64,000 nt of DNA from Calliphora vicina (GCF_958450345.1 NC_088783.1:55094395-55158394), one strand, 5' to 3'. Shown: positions 11,394 to 23,051, numbered from the stretch's first letter. Notes: generated by a model from the letters alone, not told the origin. Translations and numbers: made by a program.

Positions 11394-11629
11394 TCAAATA
11401 TGCGAACGGTAAATGGTGGGATCTGTAAAGAATACCGATAATTTACGTTTGAATTTTTCCATGCGTGGCTCATGGTCCGATTCTGATTCACAACTGTCAT
11501 CGCTGTCATCGTCGCCACCAAAGATGACGGTTCGAGGTGCTGCTGTTTGACCATCTGTTTCACAGAAACCAGGATTTAATATAATATTCGGTATCAATTC
11601 GATGCTATCCCAACCATCCTCGAACTCTG
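11394..11629 (-). CDS. Possible alternative 3' exon: acidic cytoplasmic tail
   Basis: An open frame with a well-formed acceptor (CCCGTACCAG at 11630, alternative CAG three bases on) enters in phase 1 and codes for FEDGWDSIELIPNIIL, then a Ser/Asp/Glu-rich acidic run (GDDDSDDSCESESDHEP), a basic KFKRKLS stretch and the C-terminus FFTDPTIYRSHI with a stop at 11394. The acidic serine run resembles casein kinase 2 sites (inference). Phase 1 fits both the FN3 exon end (24285) and possible weak internal donors in the transmembrane exon, so it may be an alternative end of the Ig/FN3 gene. It could also belong to another minus-strand gene. I do not recognise the tail. Composition and splice signals argue for a real exon. 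Confidence 0.55.
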
Positions 11630-12196
11630 CTGGTACGGGGGTGGATTGAAAAAGAACATTGTTGATTTTGGAATTGAGGGGATTGGTGGGTGGTTAAGTG
11701 TGTGTTGAGGGATGGTAGTGGATTAGAAAAAATGTATAAAGGAAAAAATGGTAAATTTTTTTTTGGAAAATTCAAATTTGTTTTTTTTGTTGGTTTATTA
11801 GTGATTCACAAAAATTAAATTTTCAATGCCAAAATATTGTTTAACGGTTAGACAAAGATAAAAAGAAATAGAAAGAAAGAGACGGATAGATACAGATAGA
11901 CAGATAGATATAGTTTATTATATAGGTATTTGATAGAAAAGATTCTGTTGTATTTAACTCACACACGCACACAAACATTAAACATTTAATTAAACACATA
12001 AAAAAGCTGTTTTATTTTTATTCTCTAAGTTGAGTTTTATTGTTTTAAGTAAATTGAAATTTTTTATTGAATATTTTGTATAAGAATATGTATTTGCAAA
12101 AAAGAAAAAGTAAAACTATGTATTCCTAAGTATTATTATTATAATATTATGTGAATGATATTCATAATAAGTTCATGATGTTAATGTTGATATATA
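11630..12196. other. Intronic AT-rich DNA
   Basis: No coding block. A GATA/GACA-like simple run occurs at 11880-11925 and A/C runs near 11960. Presumed intron if the exon at 11394-11629 belongs to the Ig/FN3 gene. Confidence 0.4.
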
Positions 12197-12417
12197 CAGG
12201 GTGTTTCAAAAAGTGGTTGATTGATTGGGATTGTTATTTATTGAAACTTGTTTAATTTCATATCTCTCAGCAACTTAAAATTTTAAATTGAAGGTTTTTT
12301 ATCTCGAAACTGTTTAGTTTGAGTTGTAAAGGACTTGAACTCAGTGAGCTCTTAAACAAAGTTTCGAAAGAATTAATTCCTAATTCAATTTTCAAATTAA
12401 ATTTCATGAAAGAAAAA

Positions 12418-13548
12418 CGTAAGAGAGCTACATTCGTTTGTGCTAAATCTTATATAGCATTTTCAAAGTATACTTTAAGAAAAAAATTTAAATATTTCAT
12501 GTTAAAAAAATTAGCTTAAACATTTTTTACACAATTCTTTTGTTGAACATTTTTTTAAAAAATATTTATGTTTTCTTAATGTGAAAAAAATATGGTAGAA
12601 GAAAATTTTTGGTGAAAAAAATTGGTTCCAGATTTTGAGCCGAATTCCTAGAGCGTTATATACGTCGTTGGATCTATAATTATACATCCATTTTATCTAT
12701 ATTAATGACTTTGAAATCCATATATTGATCAGAAATATATCAAATCGAAGTAGTCGTGATTTTTTGTTTATATCTCAGCCATTTATGGGCCGATTTACTT
12801 GATTTTAAATAGCATCCGATCTTGAAATATATTGTTACGAAATTGTACTTGAATTCAAATATAACGATTTTAACACGGCTGATATAAAGTAGCATAATGC
12901 TTTCAAATAGCAGTGCTGTAATAGCAAACTGTAACATTGAATAAAAGCTTTTAGTTGACCATTGATCGTAAGTATGGCAACGCTGTTTGCTGCCACCGTA
13001 TATTCGAATTCGAATATTCAGTTAAAGAACATTGTAGAAAGTTCACCACAGATGGCGTATGTATTAGAAAGCTCTAGACAGTTAAAGAGCAATCTAGAGT
13101 GCAGATGGCAGTGTTATAAATAGTGGCAGAGGTTGCAGTCGTGAGTGAGTTTTTCAGAGACGCTTTTCGAATAAACATCAACTGAGTGCTGTATTTTTCA
13201 AGTGAATTCGTGTACATTATAAAGTGTGTCTGTATTTCTGCGAATTTATAAACGTGTATAAAAAAAATTATTGACTATTTAATTCTGTTGTTGTACATTT
13301 GAAATAAATAAAGAGATGTTAAAATTTTTAAACTACAAAACGGTTTTTATTTGCAATCAAAAGTATCCGGTTTATTTAAAGGAAATAAACCAACGTTTTG
13401 AAAAGGTTAAAACGTAACAATATATTGATGTAAGAATCATGTAAGTTATTTGCGGGCTACCGAAAGTTGATTTCAACATACAGATGGACAGGCGGGCATG
13501 GCTTTATTGACTTCCCTATCTATAACGATCCAGAATATATAATATATA
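12418..13548 (-). mobile_element. DINE-B copy B3, split by a solo LTR
   Basis: The reversed 3' end is recognisable as GTAAGAGAGCTACATTCG. It continues through the poly-T and TATCTCAGCCATTTATGGGC blocks to ATAACGATCCAGAATATATA. The copy is cut at an ATAT site by a 587-bp LTR, and the flanks rejoin in register with other copies (AAATATATTGATG). Confidence 0.8.
12833..13419. mobile_element. Solo LTR of a gypsy-type retrotransposon, 587 bp
   Basis: Starts TGTTACG and ends CGTAACA (7-bp inverted ends in the usual TG...CA form), flanked by a 4-bp ATAT direct repeat (12829-12832 and 13420-13423). Contains TATAAA at 13115-13120 and AATAAA at 13303-13308, in the order expected of an LTR promoter and polyadenylation signal reading left to right. 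No internal coding region remains, so it is the product of LTR-LTR recombination. A 4-bp duplication fits Ty3/gypsy-type integration. Confidence 0.88.
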
Positions 13549-13770
13549 TTGTGGATCGTTATAGATAGATGTCAATATAGTCATGCCCGTCTGTCGTGGT
13601 TTTTTGCTTATATCTCAGTGATTTATGGACCGTTTTTCTCGATTTTGAACAGCAACCGAACCAGGACTATAGCGGATATATTGATGTATGAAAGTTATTT
13701 GGGGACTGATATGGCTATATCGACTACGCTATCTATAACGATCCAGAATATATATACTTTATGTCTTACA
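13549..13770 (-). mobile_element. DINE-B fragment B4
   Basis: Repeats the 5' third of DINE-B (TATCTCAGTGATTTATGGAC, ATATTGATGTATGAA, CTATCTATAACGATCCAGAA) directly beside copy B3, giving a head-to-tail tandem of partial copies. Confidence 0.7.
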
Positions 13771-14762
13771 ATCGTGTGAAATTAAAATTTTTTTCTTGTA
13801 ATATTTTCAGAGAAATCTTTGTTAGGTCATTGTCCGACTGCTACTTGATAATAATATTGTCAGATATCTGAGCATCGTGTAAACATTTCATTATCATTGT
13901 CACATAATTTTATATTGTCAGACAAAAAAACACAAGCAAAGAAAGGTAAACAAAGTGTTTGAGTTCGACAAATCAATTCTGACAATTCGGACTACCGTGT
14001 GAACTTAATTTTTTGCCTAACAACATTGTCAGATAAAGTTATGTCTCGTAACCGTGTGAACTGGCGACAATATACATTGTGGTGGCAATTTTTCATTGTC
14101 TGGTCGTTGTCAGCACATCGCTTGGTCTGACAATATTGATAGATCTCACAAAGCTTAAAACTTCTGAAAAAAACTTAAAATTCTAATTCTTTGAAAGCTT
14201 TCTGTACAGATTTATATACCATTTCTTGATAGATGTTCTAAATTTATGGCTTCTATAACGAAGATCCTGAAGATCTATAAAGTGGTTCTCATTATTTTAC
14301 AGCTTCTTTGGAAGCAGTATGCTGTATTTCCCTTCTATAACGTATTTAGAAGGGAAATACCGGTTAACCGGTTTTTTGGAAAAATATTAAAACGCCTAGA
14401 AATAAGAAGAATAAAAGTTTTATTTATTAAAATAATAGTGATTAAAACCATTTTGATTACTTCTTTTATCCTTCATAGGTCTTCGGTTCAATTTTGACCC
14501 ATTTTGAAATTAATATTTAATTTTTTCTAAAAGTGACTGGTTGATATTTTTGATATTTTATGAATTTTATTTCATTTCAAATGTCAGCAACTATGTTAGG
14601 TTTTTAGAAAAACGAATTGGCAATAAAAATATCTATAAATTTAGACTTAAGGTCTTACATTTTTTCAGAGCTTTGGTAGTACTACAATATATCTTTGGTA
14701 GTTCTAATATATATCTGGCTCTTTTCATCATACTTGCTGAACTACTGTTTTTATTATCCTTT

Positions 14763-14901
14763 ATAAGGTCTTCGGGTAAAATGTTACCCATTTTGAAATT
14801 AAAATTGCATTTTTTTTTGATTTTTAAAAAAAAATCAATTTTTTATTCGGGTCAAATTTGACCCGATGATCGTTAACGTCAGTAAATTTGAAGACCTTAT
14901 G
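14763..14901. mobile_element. Small palindromic MITE, with a fragment at 14469-14530
   Basis: Ends TATAAGGTCTTC and GAAGACCTTATGA pair. The interior has GGGTAAAATGTTACCC and GGGTCAAATTTGACCC palindromes. A partial relative (CATAGGTCTTCGGTTC, TTGACCCATTTTGAAATTAA) lies 270 bp upstream. Noncoding. Confidence 0.55.
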
Positions 14902-15358
14902 AAGGTAAAATAATCTCTTAGGAATAAGAAAAATACAGTTTAAATGCTTTGGAGTATCTCCATTTTTTTTGTTTTTATAAAACTAGGCATTGAAAATTAT
15001 ATTTTACTTGGTGTATTTGTAGGACATATAGAAAAGAAAGCATTGAGTAAGTTTTCAGGCTTTCCAGATCACTTCAGATTTTCTAAATATAAAAAGTCTT
15101 CTAAAATAGTTGAAGTATTTATTTTTATTTTTTTGGATTTTGAATATTTTTTAGAAAAAACCGGCTATTTGGGGTTTCTTCGATATTCGAAATGTGAGCT
15201 TTTCAAAAAAACCGGGTTGATCACCCTAGTATTTATAGAAATGTTGTTAGAACCTAGTATATATTTAGAGCAGCTATTCCGGAATCTGTAAAACTTCTAT
15301 AACGATTTTCTTGAAAATTTTTAATACATAACCTTACCTCCTTTTGAAACACCTTGTT

Positions 15359-16240
15359 AATTTTCATTTTATTATATATACAATATTTTCGTGCTGTGAT
15401 ATGAATAAAAGCTGCTACAAATATTTTTCAATTCTACTAAAGCTGTAATATCTATGTCTATAAGCATTAGAATGTAATGATTGTGTTGTGTAAAGTAGGT
15501 GTACGAAAATGTTTGTTTAGTGTATTTTTTTTTTTAAATATCCTAGTGAATTAATTTTATTATAAATATATTGAAGTAAATTGTTTTGTATTCTTTACAA
15601 AGTTTTTGTGTTTTATTAAAATTTAATTTTAATATTGTCCAACATTTGATTTTGAACAACTACATTCTAAAATTGTTGGTCTACTTGTAATTTAATTTGA
15701 GAAAAAAGTAAGGTATTTATATAAAAATGTAGAAGAAAATTTGATTATATATGTAACTTCCAATTTGTTTCATTACAGAAAGTGACAATATATTGGAAAC
15801 TTCTGAAAATTTATTGTAACTTTTAATATTAATTTAAAAATTCTGCTTCCAAAATAGGAATTTCAGTGTCATTTGGTCTAGTTAAAGCAAAATTTGTTCC
15901 TACAACTACAGTTGTTAATAATAAGGAATTATTTTTTTTTCAAAACTGATACCAACTATACAATTTCTAAAAAGATTTACTCCCATAAAAGTTGGAATGT
16001 TAAAAAAACATAATTTTCAGACAATGTTTTAACGAATTTATAATTTATTAAAATTTCAGTCCCAATTTCAATCCTATATATATATGTAATTAGACTTTCA
16101 GAGACTTCAAAACACCTTGGTATAAATCTGTAAAAGGCTAGGTCCTAACATAGTTTACTTAGACTTGGCAATCCATCCAATTGACCTTTTATTTTTAGAT
16201 AGATTTTTATTATGAAAACATGATATGGTTCTCGTTTGTT
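15359..16240. other. AT-rich intronic or intergenic DNA
   Basis: No coding block, no recognisable repeat ends. Confidence 0.45.
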
Positions 16241-17279
16241 ATAAGTCGCACCAAACCGTCGAATTTACTGAGAACACATTTACGTTTACATCTATGAGCT
16301 ATGAATTTGGTTGTGAAATTTTCAGCCGACTCGAAGAACAATCAATAAAATTGTAAAAATGTGAAATTCAAACAGTTGATTGGGGGTCGATGAGAAAAAC
16401 GCCTGATCTCATATCTAAAAGCGGAAGAAGCTTAGTAACATCTGGTTTCAACATTAGAGAGAAACGTCATAGCTTGACACAATTACCACATTACTAGGTG
16501 TAGGTTGAAAATAGCTATTATTATTATAATTGTCAAAATTTAATTATTTAGAATGAGAAACACAGTATTGGCTTGCTTCGTAATAAGGATGCATGGGAGC
16601 TCTAATATCTTACTTTATCGTGAGATATCAAAATTTATTTTATTTTCAAGAATTCTTGACTCTCACGAAGTTTTTGTAAACAAGCCTCTCTTTTTAAAGG
16701 ATCAGCTGAAATCTGTTTTAAAGGTAACCACCTGCAATGACATCCATATGTTAAAGTCACCAGTAAATAACGTTGTGCGGGGGTTGAAAATTCACTAGTA
16801 GTAGTTCTTATTGGCTAACTAATTCGATGTAGCGGAACTTTAATCGCAAAGTAGCATTTGACGTTTTTCTCTAAAGATCGATTCGACATTTTAACTTCGA
16901 ATTATGAATCCGTTTACATAATTTCAAAAAAGAGAAAATGTAAATTAGTAGCTCTAGATATTTCCAAGTCGTTCGGTGGAGGCTGGCATAGTTCAGTTTT
17001 ATCGAAACTTATTTTTTTTGGTGTTGGTGACAACTTCTTTTGCTGTAAGCGCTTTCTATCTTTAAACTAAAGTGTGTGTGAGATATAGAGTTCCTACGCG
17101 GGAAAAACTTCCCGGGAATATTTTTTTAGAAAATTTCGGCAAATTTTTGTCGGGATTTATAGGGAATTTATTTATACGTTTTCTTCTCAAAGTTGCAATA
17201 TTCAGATTTGTTATGATGGTCAAATTTGTTGCCATAATTTTTTATCGGTTCTAGCAACAGGTAGTTGGCAAAGAAGCAT
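16241..17279 (+). pseudogene. Non-LTR retrotransposon reverse-transcriptase relic
   Basis: Frame at 16864-17068 reads SKKRKCKLVALDISKSFGG, then WHSSVLSKL. This matches the VALDISKAFDRVWH...LLSKL block of the reverse-transcriptase palm in jockey/I/R1-like elements, where the first catalytic Asp is the D of LDISK. The frame is lost before the YADD box. The flanking 16241-16860 and 17070-17279 are AT-poorer than the surroundings and are probably more of the same element, but I cannot read domains in them. Inactive. Confidence 0.6.
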
Positions 17280-17639
17280 CACTGCTGAAATAAAAGAATT
17301 TTTGTCACCCAACTACAATTTTTCAGCCACAGCAGATCAATTTGATCATTAGGAATGAATAAAATTGAAATTATATGTTCTTAAAGAAATTATTAAGTTT
17401 TTTGCAAGGTATTTTATTGATTTTATACTTATTAAAACTACGTGTGTGGTCAGACTGGTCAATTCAACTATTATAGTATAAAACCTTAAATGTGTTGGAT
17501 CAACATGTAACACCAAATACAGTTATTTTATATATCTTTTAAAACGCTGGAGAAATTCTAAAACTTCTTATTCGAAAAAAAAATTTACTGGATTTTGGTT
17601 TAATTTAGTATTAAACATTTCACTGGAATTCCCGTATTG

Positions 17640-18135
17640 AATATAACATCGTGCAAATGTCAGCCGCGGTCTCGCAGTGTACATCAGGCTGGCGCATAAA
17701 TCTGGCTGAATTTGACCAAAATGGCATGGGTTATGTTGGCTTGGAGAACTGCTGTAGTTTGTGGTTTATTCGCATAGACCTGCGACTTAAGAAATCCTCA
17801 CAAGCAAAAGTCTAACGGGGTCAAATTGGATCACCTCATTGGTCTCGATATTATCCAATTCAGGACAAAAGAAGTTCGTCTATATCGACATATAGCACTC
17901 GCCGTTGACAATGATGGCCGATAAAGCCGCCAACCCAAAAACCACTCCAAACTGTAACTTTGTCGGGATGTATTGGACACTCTTGGATCTCATGTGGATT
18001 GATAAAGTTCCAAATTCGACAATTTTGTTTGTTGACGTATCCATTCATCCAGAAATGGGCCTCACCAAAATGGGTGAAGCGCGTGGAACTTTGCCCGTAA
18101 AGAACATAATTATAATAAAACAATTTTATCATTTG
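17640..18135 (-). pseudogene. Tc1/mariner-superfamily transposase fragment (VNKQN type)
   Basis: On the minus strand the frame reads FGEAHFWMNGYVNKQNCRIW, then NPHEIQECPIHPDKVTVWSG and FWVGGFIGHH. This is the region of the first catalytic Asp in a Tc1/mariner transposase often met in arthropods (usual form SDEAHF); here the Asp position reads Gly (FGEAHF). Flanking sequence (17650-17880) is further decayed transposase. A relative lies at 59.0-59.5 kb on the plus strand. Confidence 0.75.
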
Positions 18136-18159
18136 AACTGAATAAATTACAGCTATCAA

Positions 18160-19137
18160 CTGTCCCTATTGGAAAATCCTTTTATTTGAAACGTTGGGTC
18201 TTTAAAAAAGTTTCCCTTATATTGTCACTCTATTATAATTTATATAAAAAATAAAGGACTTAAAAACCTTGTTAACATTATTAAATTAATAATAAAATTT
18301 AGCTATAAAACAACTTTTTGTTTGGTCACAATATGTCCCTAAACCTTTATGTTTTGTTTGTTTTTCTTTAATTTAAAATCTAAAAATGGCTAAATGTAAT
18401 AATTACTTGTATTATAAAAAATTTGGCGATAATTGAGTTGTAATTATTTTGGATGTAAAAATACAACCTTTTCTTTTAAAATGATTGTCTTTTTGTTTTT
18501 TTAAAGTATATGAAACCGATACATTTGGCAAATATTTGTAGACATATTTTGTTTTATATAAATAAATGTAATTATATTCATAATAATTTTACATAAATAA
18601 ATTGTAACAAAAAACAAACATACATATTTACACAAACATTTAAGTATTTTTTTATACATGTAAAATATTATTTTCAAACATTTTCACAAAACTTTTTGGT
18701 TCTAAAAACCAACAAAACCAAAATAATATAAAAATATTCGTATGTTTCTTTGTTGCTGTTCAAAAAGACATTTAACATCAAAGCATTTTTTTTGTTTTAA
18801 CAAAAAAATAAAATAAAAATTCACATAAAAGACATACACATAGAAACGAATAGAAAATTTTTTTAACAAAAAACAATATTTTGCAATATAACCCAGCAAC
18901 ATTTGTTGGTTCTTTGATTTGATTTTCGGAAGTGGGCAAATTCAAATTAAAATCAATATACATATTTAATTTATTAAAAATTCAATACAAATGTTACTGG
19001 GTTTACATGCCTATAAATTTCACATCCTTTTTTTAAACAACTGCAACACAAAAAACACTATTTACAGCCAAAAATTAAAAACATAAAATTTAAAATTATA
19101 ATAAAATCACAAAAAAATAAAAAACACAAAATTTGGT
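18160..19137 (-). other. AT-rich DNA, probable 3' UTR of the Ig/FN3 gene
   Basis: Downstream (minus strand) of the stop at 19138. Many A/T runs that could supply polyadenylation signals. Open frames here (for example 18702-18963) are low-complexity Phe/Tyr/Leu runs from AT bias and are not called genes. Confidence 0.45.
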
Positions 19138-19490
19138 TTAAGCATTAACAACATCCACAATAATATGATGATGCTGCTGATGATGATCATCACGATCATG
19201 TACATGATCATTCTCACAATTATCATCATCGACAACAACAATAATATTATTTGAAATATCACTACTACCATGTCTATGATTAAAATAAGAGATTTTTTGA
19301 TTATTTTGATTATTAACACAAATAGAATTTGTTTCAGTACCCGCTTGAGATGATTGATAGCACTCTTTGGTTAGAACTATACATAATCCAATAGCTAATA
19401 TCACAAATGTTCCAAGTACTATACTGACAGCAACAATCCAAATACGTGGATCAAAATTATCTAAATCTGGTTGTATAAGGCGTATTAAAT
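19138..19490 (-). CDS. Ig/FN3 gene: transmembrane and cytoplasmic-tail exon
   Basis: The acceptor TTTAG at 19491 gives phase 1 continuity: the leftover G of the FN3 exon plus AT makes Asp, then LIRLIQPDLDNFDPR. Next comes one hydrophobic segment, IWIVAVSIVLGTFVILAIGL, followed by CIVLTKECYQ, and then a cytoplasmic tail ending in a run rich in His and Asp (DHVHDRDDHHQQHHH) and a TAA stop at 19138-19140. A second in-frame acceptor (CCAG) 24 bases in would drop eight residues. The topology is type I, with the Ig and FN3 domains outside. Weak possible donors inside the tail (after GCGG, or after CATG) have the phase needed to join the exon at 11629 instead. I do not recognise a Drosophila orthologue. 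Confidence 0.8.
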
Positions 19491-19499
19491 CTAAACGTT

Positions 19500-20049
19500 T
19501 ATTAATTTCAAAAAAAAAACAATGAAAATGTCGTTAGTAAATGTGCGAGAGAGAGAGAGACAGAGGAACGTATAGGATTGGAAAGAGTTATAAGGGCAAG
19601 GGATCACAAAATATTTGATGATACAGAGAGAGAGAGATGGTTACATGATGATATTCATAGAAGAGAGGGCAATAATGAATGGTAAGGAGATGACCAAATT
19701 AGGAGTATGTTGAAAAGAGAACAAATTAAACAAAATACATTTAAAACATTAATTAATAGTAAGTAGTAATAGTTACACATGAAAATAATATAAACACCAT
19801 TTCCAAAGGTTATTGAAAGCTATGCGATTTTACAAGTAATAGAAAGAGAATTACAAACTATCATTATCTGAGATTCTAAGGGTAACAATGGGGTCTGTTT
19901 AGTGATAAATGGTATAGGAGCAAATAACTACCTTAAAGTTCATTGAATTCAAACTTATAAGGTTTATGTGGATAGACAGACAAAATGAAAACAGAAATAA
20001 TCGGATGATGCCTTCTTAATGGTGTGAAACTTATTTTGGAATCAGAACA
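19500..20049. other. Intronic DNA with GA microsatellites
   Basis: Simple (GA)n runs at about 19550-19565 and 19625-19637. Otherwise noncoding, with no gene seen. Confidence 0.5.
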
Positions 20050-20640
20050 CCCTAGCGAGAGTGTCTAAGACCTCAGCGGCAACATACTCGAATAGAACGG
20101 CCATAGGGAGAACCTAGGCCATTACACCTTATAATACTTTGACATGGTGGTTAGTTCTAGGCTAGTGGTCACAGGTGCTATTCACAACATATAAAGCGCT
20201 CTTTGCCAAGCTGAACTGGCTTCCCGTTGACCTTGAGATCAATGCTGCCCAAAAAATCTACACTACTGGCTTATGAAACCGGAGGAATTTCAGTCATGCG
20301 ACCAATTGTACTGTTTAAATGGACTCCCAGACAACATTCACTATTGCACTCCTTGATCTTTATTTGACAGGGCTTGCAATGTGTCAATCACGGATGAAAG
20401 GACTGGAGGAATACAATGTTACCAGGGAACTCATTTGAGATTGAATCTCCCATATAATGACTACTGCGATATCAGGATTAATGAAAGAAGGAGACAGTGA
20501 AGCACATGTTCTGCTACTACTCGGGCCAAGCTGACCGGAGATTGGAAACACTAGGGGATGGATCTGTAATCGCAATCGCACGATTAAAAAAAACGTTTGA
20601 AGAACTCAGTTTTAATTATGAATTTAAGTAAAAAATTTTC
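20050..20640 (+). pseudogene. 3' end of a jockey/R1-like non-LTR retrotransposon ORF2
   Basis: Stop-riddled but readable traces: LNWLPVDLEINAAQKIY (the 'LNxLPLDLxI' segment between reverse transcriptase and RNase H in this group), and near the end ETVKHMFCYYSGQADRRLE followed by TLGDG and LKKTFEELS, which corresponds to the C-terminal 'ETxxHxLxxCPAL...R...LG' motif. The final conserved Cys has been lost (CYYS for CPAL). No poly-A tail is clear. Inactive fragment inside an intron. Confidence 0.6.
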
Positions 20641-21227
20641 CAATAAATTAACTGTTATAATACTCTTGAAATATATTTCATATATTGGGGATTCTTTTTA
20701 TAGCCGAAAAATAGTATAACTTCCCAGGTATTTCTACTTCATTATTTTGTTTCACCTGGTACCGCAGACAGGTGCACCTGATAGGTGTATGTTGGGATCC
20801 AACATGGGACCAGTCATGTGTACTAGGCATTCCAGATATGAAATAACTGTTAACTACATTTCTGTAATATTAAAGTCAAATTTAACAAAATTTTTAAAAT
20901 TATTCACGAATCAATATTTCACATAAAATATGTTCCCTTTTCCCATTTTTCGTTCATCAACTTAGTTCATGTGAAAAAATTCCCCAACATGGGAAATTTT
21001 TAGATGGAATTTTGTAAACAATAAACATCTGTTATGAACAGAATCAACTATTGGGAATGAAAAGTTCAGTGGAATTTCACGATAGAAATTTTCCCTTCGA
21101 GGGAAATGGATATTTTATGGGAACATAAATTTCACATGTTTTGCCGTAGGGGTGATTGAAAATTCGAACTTAATATTTTGTTTGCAATCTACTAAAGTTT
21201 TTGATGATTTCAATTGAAATTGAGAAC
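20641..21227. other. Noncoding intronic DNA
   Basis: No coding block. GTTCCC/GGGAAC-rich patches (20930-21130) may be decayed inverted-repeat DNA, but ends could not be fixed. Confidence 0.35.
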
Positions 21228-21390
21228 CATAGATGACAACTAGATAGGTAAATGAGAGCCAAAAACCAATGCTTGTTGTCAAAAACATAATTCATGAGAA
21301 TTTATTGCATGTATTTTGTTATTGTATCACTCGTATGTGTGAAAAGAGAGTAATTTTTTCCATATTATTGATCTCTCCTTCCTTTCTATG
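21228..21390. mobile_element. MITE family N, copy 1 (163 bp)
   Basis: Ends CATAGATGACAACTAGATAG and TCTCCTTCCTTTCTATG. The interior matches the reverse complement of 52053-52205 (TCATGAGAA, TTGCATGTATTTTGTT, GTATGTGTGAAAAGAGAGTA). Related in its middle to family M (AATTCTCATG, TTTTTGACAAC). Noncoding. Confidence 0.75.
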
Positions 21391-21469
21391 CGTTTATTCT
21401 GTGTTGAGAACATTATACATGATATTGAGAAAATTCCAAATCATACTGAGTATTTCTATTTTAAATTTA

Positions 21470-21800
21470 GAAAATACCATGATACAACAACATAAGGTAC
21501 ATAAAATAAATTCTCAATTATACAATTCTTGTAACGTCAAACAAAAGAAAATATAAAAAAAATATGAAAAAAATCAAAATCAAAGTTTGACGTTATAGGG
21601 CTAAATATTGAAAAGTCTCCCTAGTGATTCTACCTTCTACAATTATTGTATCATGGAAAATACCAAATAAAATTGAGAATTTCGAATTGAAATTTGGAAA
21701 ATTCCAATTGAAATATAAAATGAGAGAATTCCAAATAAAATTGAGAATTTTAATTTGAAATTGGGAAAATACCAAAATTGGAATTAAGAAAAACTTAAAT
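21470..21800. repeat. AT-rich repeat of AAATTGAGAATTT-type motifs
   Basis: Repeated segments such as CCAAATAAAATTGAGAATTT and TTTGAAATTGGGAAAAT. Reverse-complement versions occur at 22760-23150, on the other side of the mariner derivative, so the two blocks may be the arms of a decayed inverted repeat. Confidence 0.5.
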
Positions 21801-21875
21801 GAAATTGAAAAATTAGTATTTTGCTTAATTTGACCAATATAAATCAGTAGCGATTTTTATAAATAGTAAATTATA

Positions 21876-22492
21876 CGAGGTTAGGTCCGCGACTTTTTGA
21901 ATTTCCCGGCTCTTAACTGAAAGGCCAATACTGCTCCTGTTAACAGGCATCTGCCAGTTGATAGCAGACTACCTTGTGACTTGAGGAGAAAAGTGAATTT
22001 CAAATAAAGGCTTAATTTGATAAATACTGCACCGAACTTGCTTTAAAAATTATCTCAATGGTTAAAAAATGTTTTACTGAATTTTACGTACAAGAACGGA
22101 AGATGCCGAATGTTCTTAACGCCCGAAACAATTGAACAAAATCACGATATGGTGTTGGACGATCGGAGATTGCAAAGATGCCATATGGCTCAGTGGTTTC
22201 AATTTTGAATGATCACTTGGGTATGAGAAAGCTTACCACAAGATGGCTGCCGAGTTTTCTCACAAATTCATGAATTAGGCTACGAAGATTTGACTCCAAC
22301 GATGAAATCATATCACAAAAATACCTATTTTGACCTCGACAAATCTTATTTTTTGGAAATGTTAAACAAATTGGAGAAACGTTAGACAAAGTGCAAAGTG
22401 TTCAATGCAGACTATGTTGAAAAATAAAATAATTTTTTATCCAAAAAGATGTGTTTCATTCAAAATGATACGCAGTTTTTGTCCCAACCTCG
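21876..22492 (+). pseudogene. Internally deleted mariner, 617 bp, with both ends
   Basis: Inverted ends CGAGGTTAGGTCCGCGAC and (reversed) CGAGGTTGGGACAAAAAC, flanked by TA on both sides (21874-21875, 22493-22494). Traces of transposase: TPETIEQNHDMVLDDRRLQ, matching the DNA-binding region of mariner transposases ('HDMVLDDRRLKVREIA'), then a frameshift, then near the 3' end a short frame ending in NADYVEK, which resembles the usual C-terminus. The catalytic core is missing, so this is a deletion derivative distinct from the ATGCGGG mariner family. Confidence 0.8.
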
Positions 22493-22534
22493 TATATTTT
22501 ATACGGAACTTAATTATTGCTTTTATCAAGAGAG

Positions 22535-22760
22535 TAAAAACAAGTAAGAGAGCTATATTCGACTGTCGAATCTTACATACTCTTACTACTTTAAAATAAT
22601 AATGTAAACAAATTTTTAGGTAAAAAATTTAAAAAAAAAATTTTGAAATTTTTTAAATTTATTATTGAAAAAAAAATTTTTTCGGTGAAAAAAAATTCTA
22701 TTTAAAAAATATTTGTCCCGATTTTTACCCATTGTAGGTCCAACTTACTATTTATATTTA
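22535..22760 (-). mobile_element. DINE-B fragment B5
   Basis: Reversed 3' end AAACAAGTAAGAGAGCTATA, a shortened hairpin TTCGACTGTCGAA, then the poly-A/T segment and CCCATTGTAGGTCCAACTTA. The 5' half is missing. Confidence 0.75.
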
Positions 22761-22876
22761 ATTCTATGGTTTTTAATTTAAAATTTATTTCGAATTTACT
22801 CAATTTTATTTGGAATTTTTTAATTTCAATTTGAAATTCTAAATTTAAAATTGATAGTTTTTAGCATAGAGAATAT

Positions 22877-23051
22877 ACATAGAGCGGAAACTCTTATGTC
22901 AAACACCTAACTCAGTTGTCAGAAACCTAAGTGATGAGAATGTATTAGTAGAAAAAACTATGTGAAAATAAAAACAACACAAAAACAACGTATGTGTGAT
23001 TATTTTGAGTAATTTTTTTGTTTGAGTTTTTTTCTAGTTTCCGCTCTATGT
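22877..23051. mobile_element. MITE family M, copy 2 (175 bp)
   Basis: Ends ACATAGAGCGGAAACT and AGTTTCCGCTCTATGT pair perfectly over 16 bp. Its reverse complement aligns along the whole element at 6511-6668. Copies in opposite orientation 16 kb apart. Noncoding. Confidence 0.85.

Larger units (their letters stand above)
12197..15358. mobile_element. Possible larger element bounded by CAGGGTGTTTCAAAA ends
   Basis: Left ACAGGGTGTTTCAAAAAG (about 12197) and right CTTTTGAAACACCTTGT (ending about 15358) are inverted, with about 4 mismatches in 21. This end type is common in insect DNA transposons. Between them lie a DINE-B copy split by a solo LTR, a second DINE-B fragment, repeated TTCTATAACGAAGATC-like AT-rich segments and small inverted repeats (for example GTATTTCCCTTCT / AGAAGGGAAATAC at 14327-14363). 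Open frames of 80-115 codons at 14246-15291 have no recognisable domain and are probably chance. Flanking duplications are not clear. Confidence 0.35.

Noticed and set aside
14246..15291. Three consecutive hydrophobic frames (83, 106, 115 codons) as a membrane-protein gene
   Set aside because: Phe/Ile/Lys composition follows AT bias, frames end independently, no splice consensus joins them, and they overlap small inverted repeats.
19107..19319. 70-codon Ile/Met-rich membrane-like frame
   Set aside because: Shadow frame of the His/Asp-rich tail of the transmembrane exon; the other frame joins in phase with the upstream exons.
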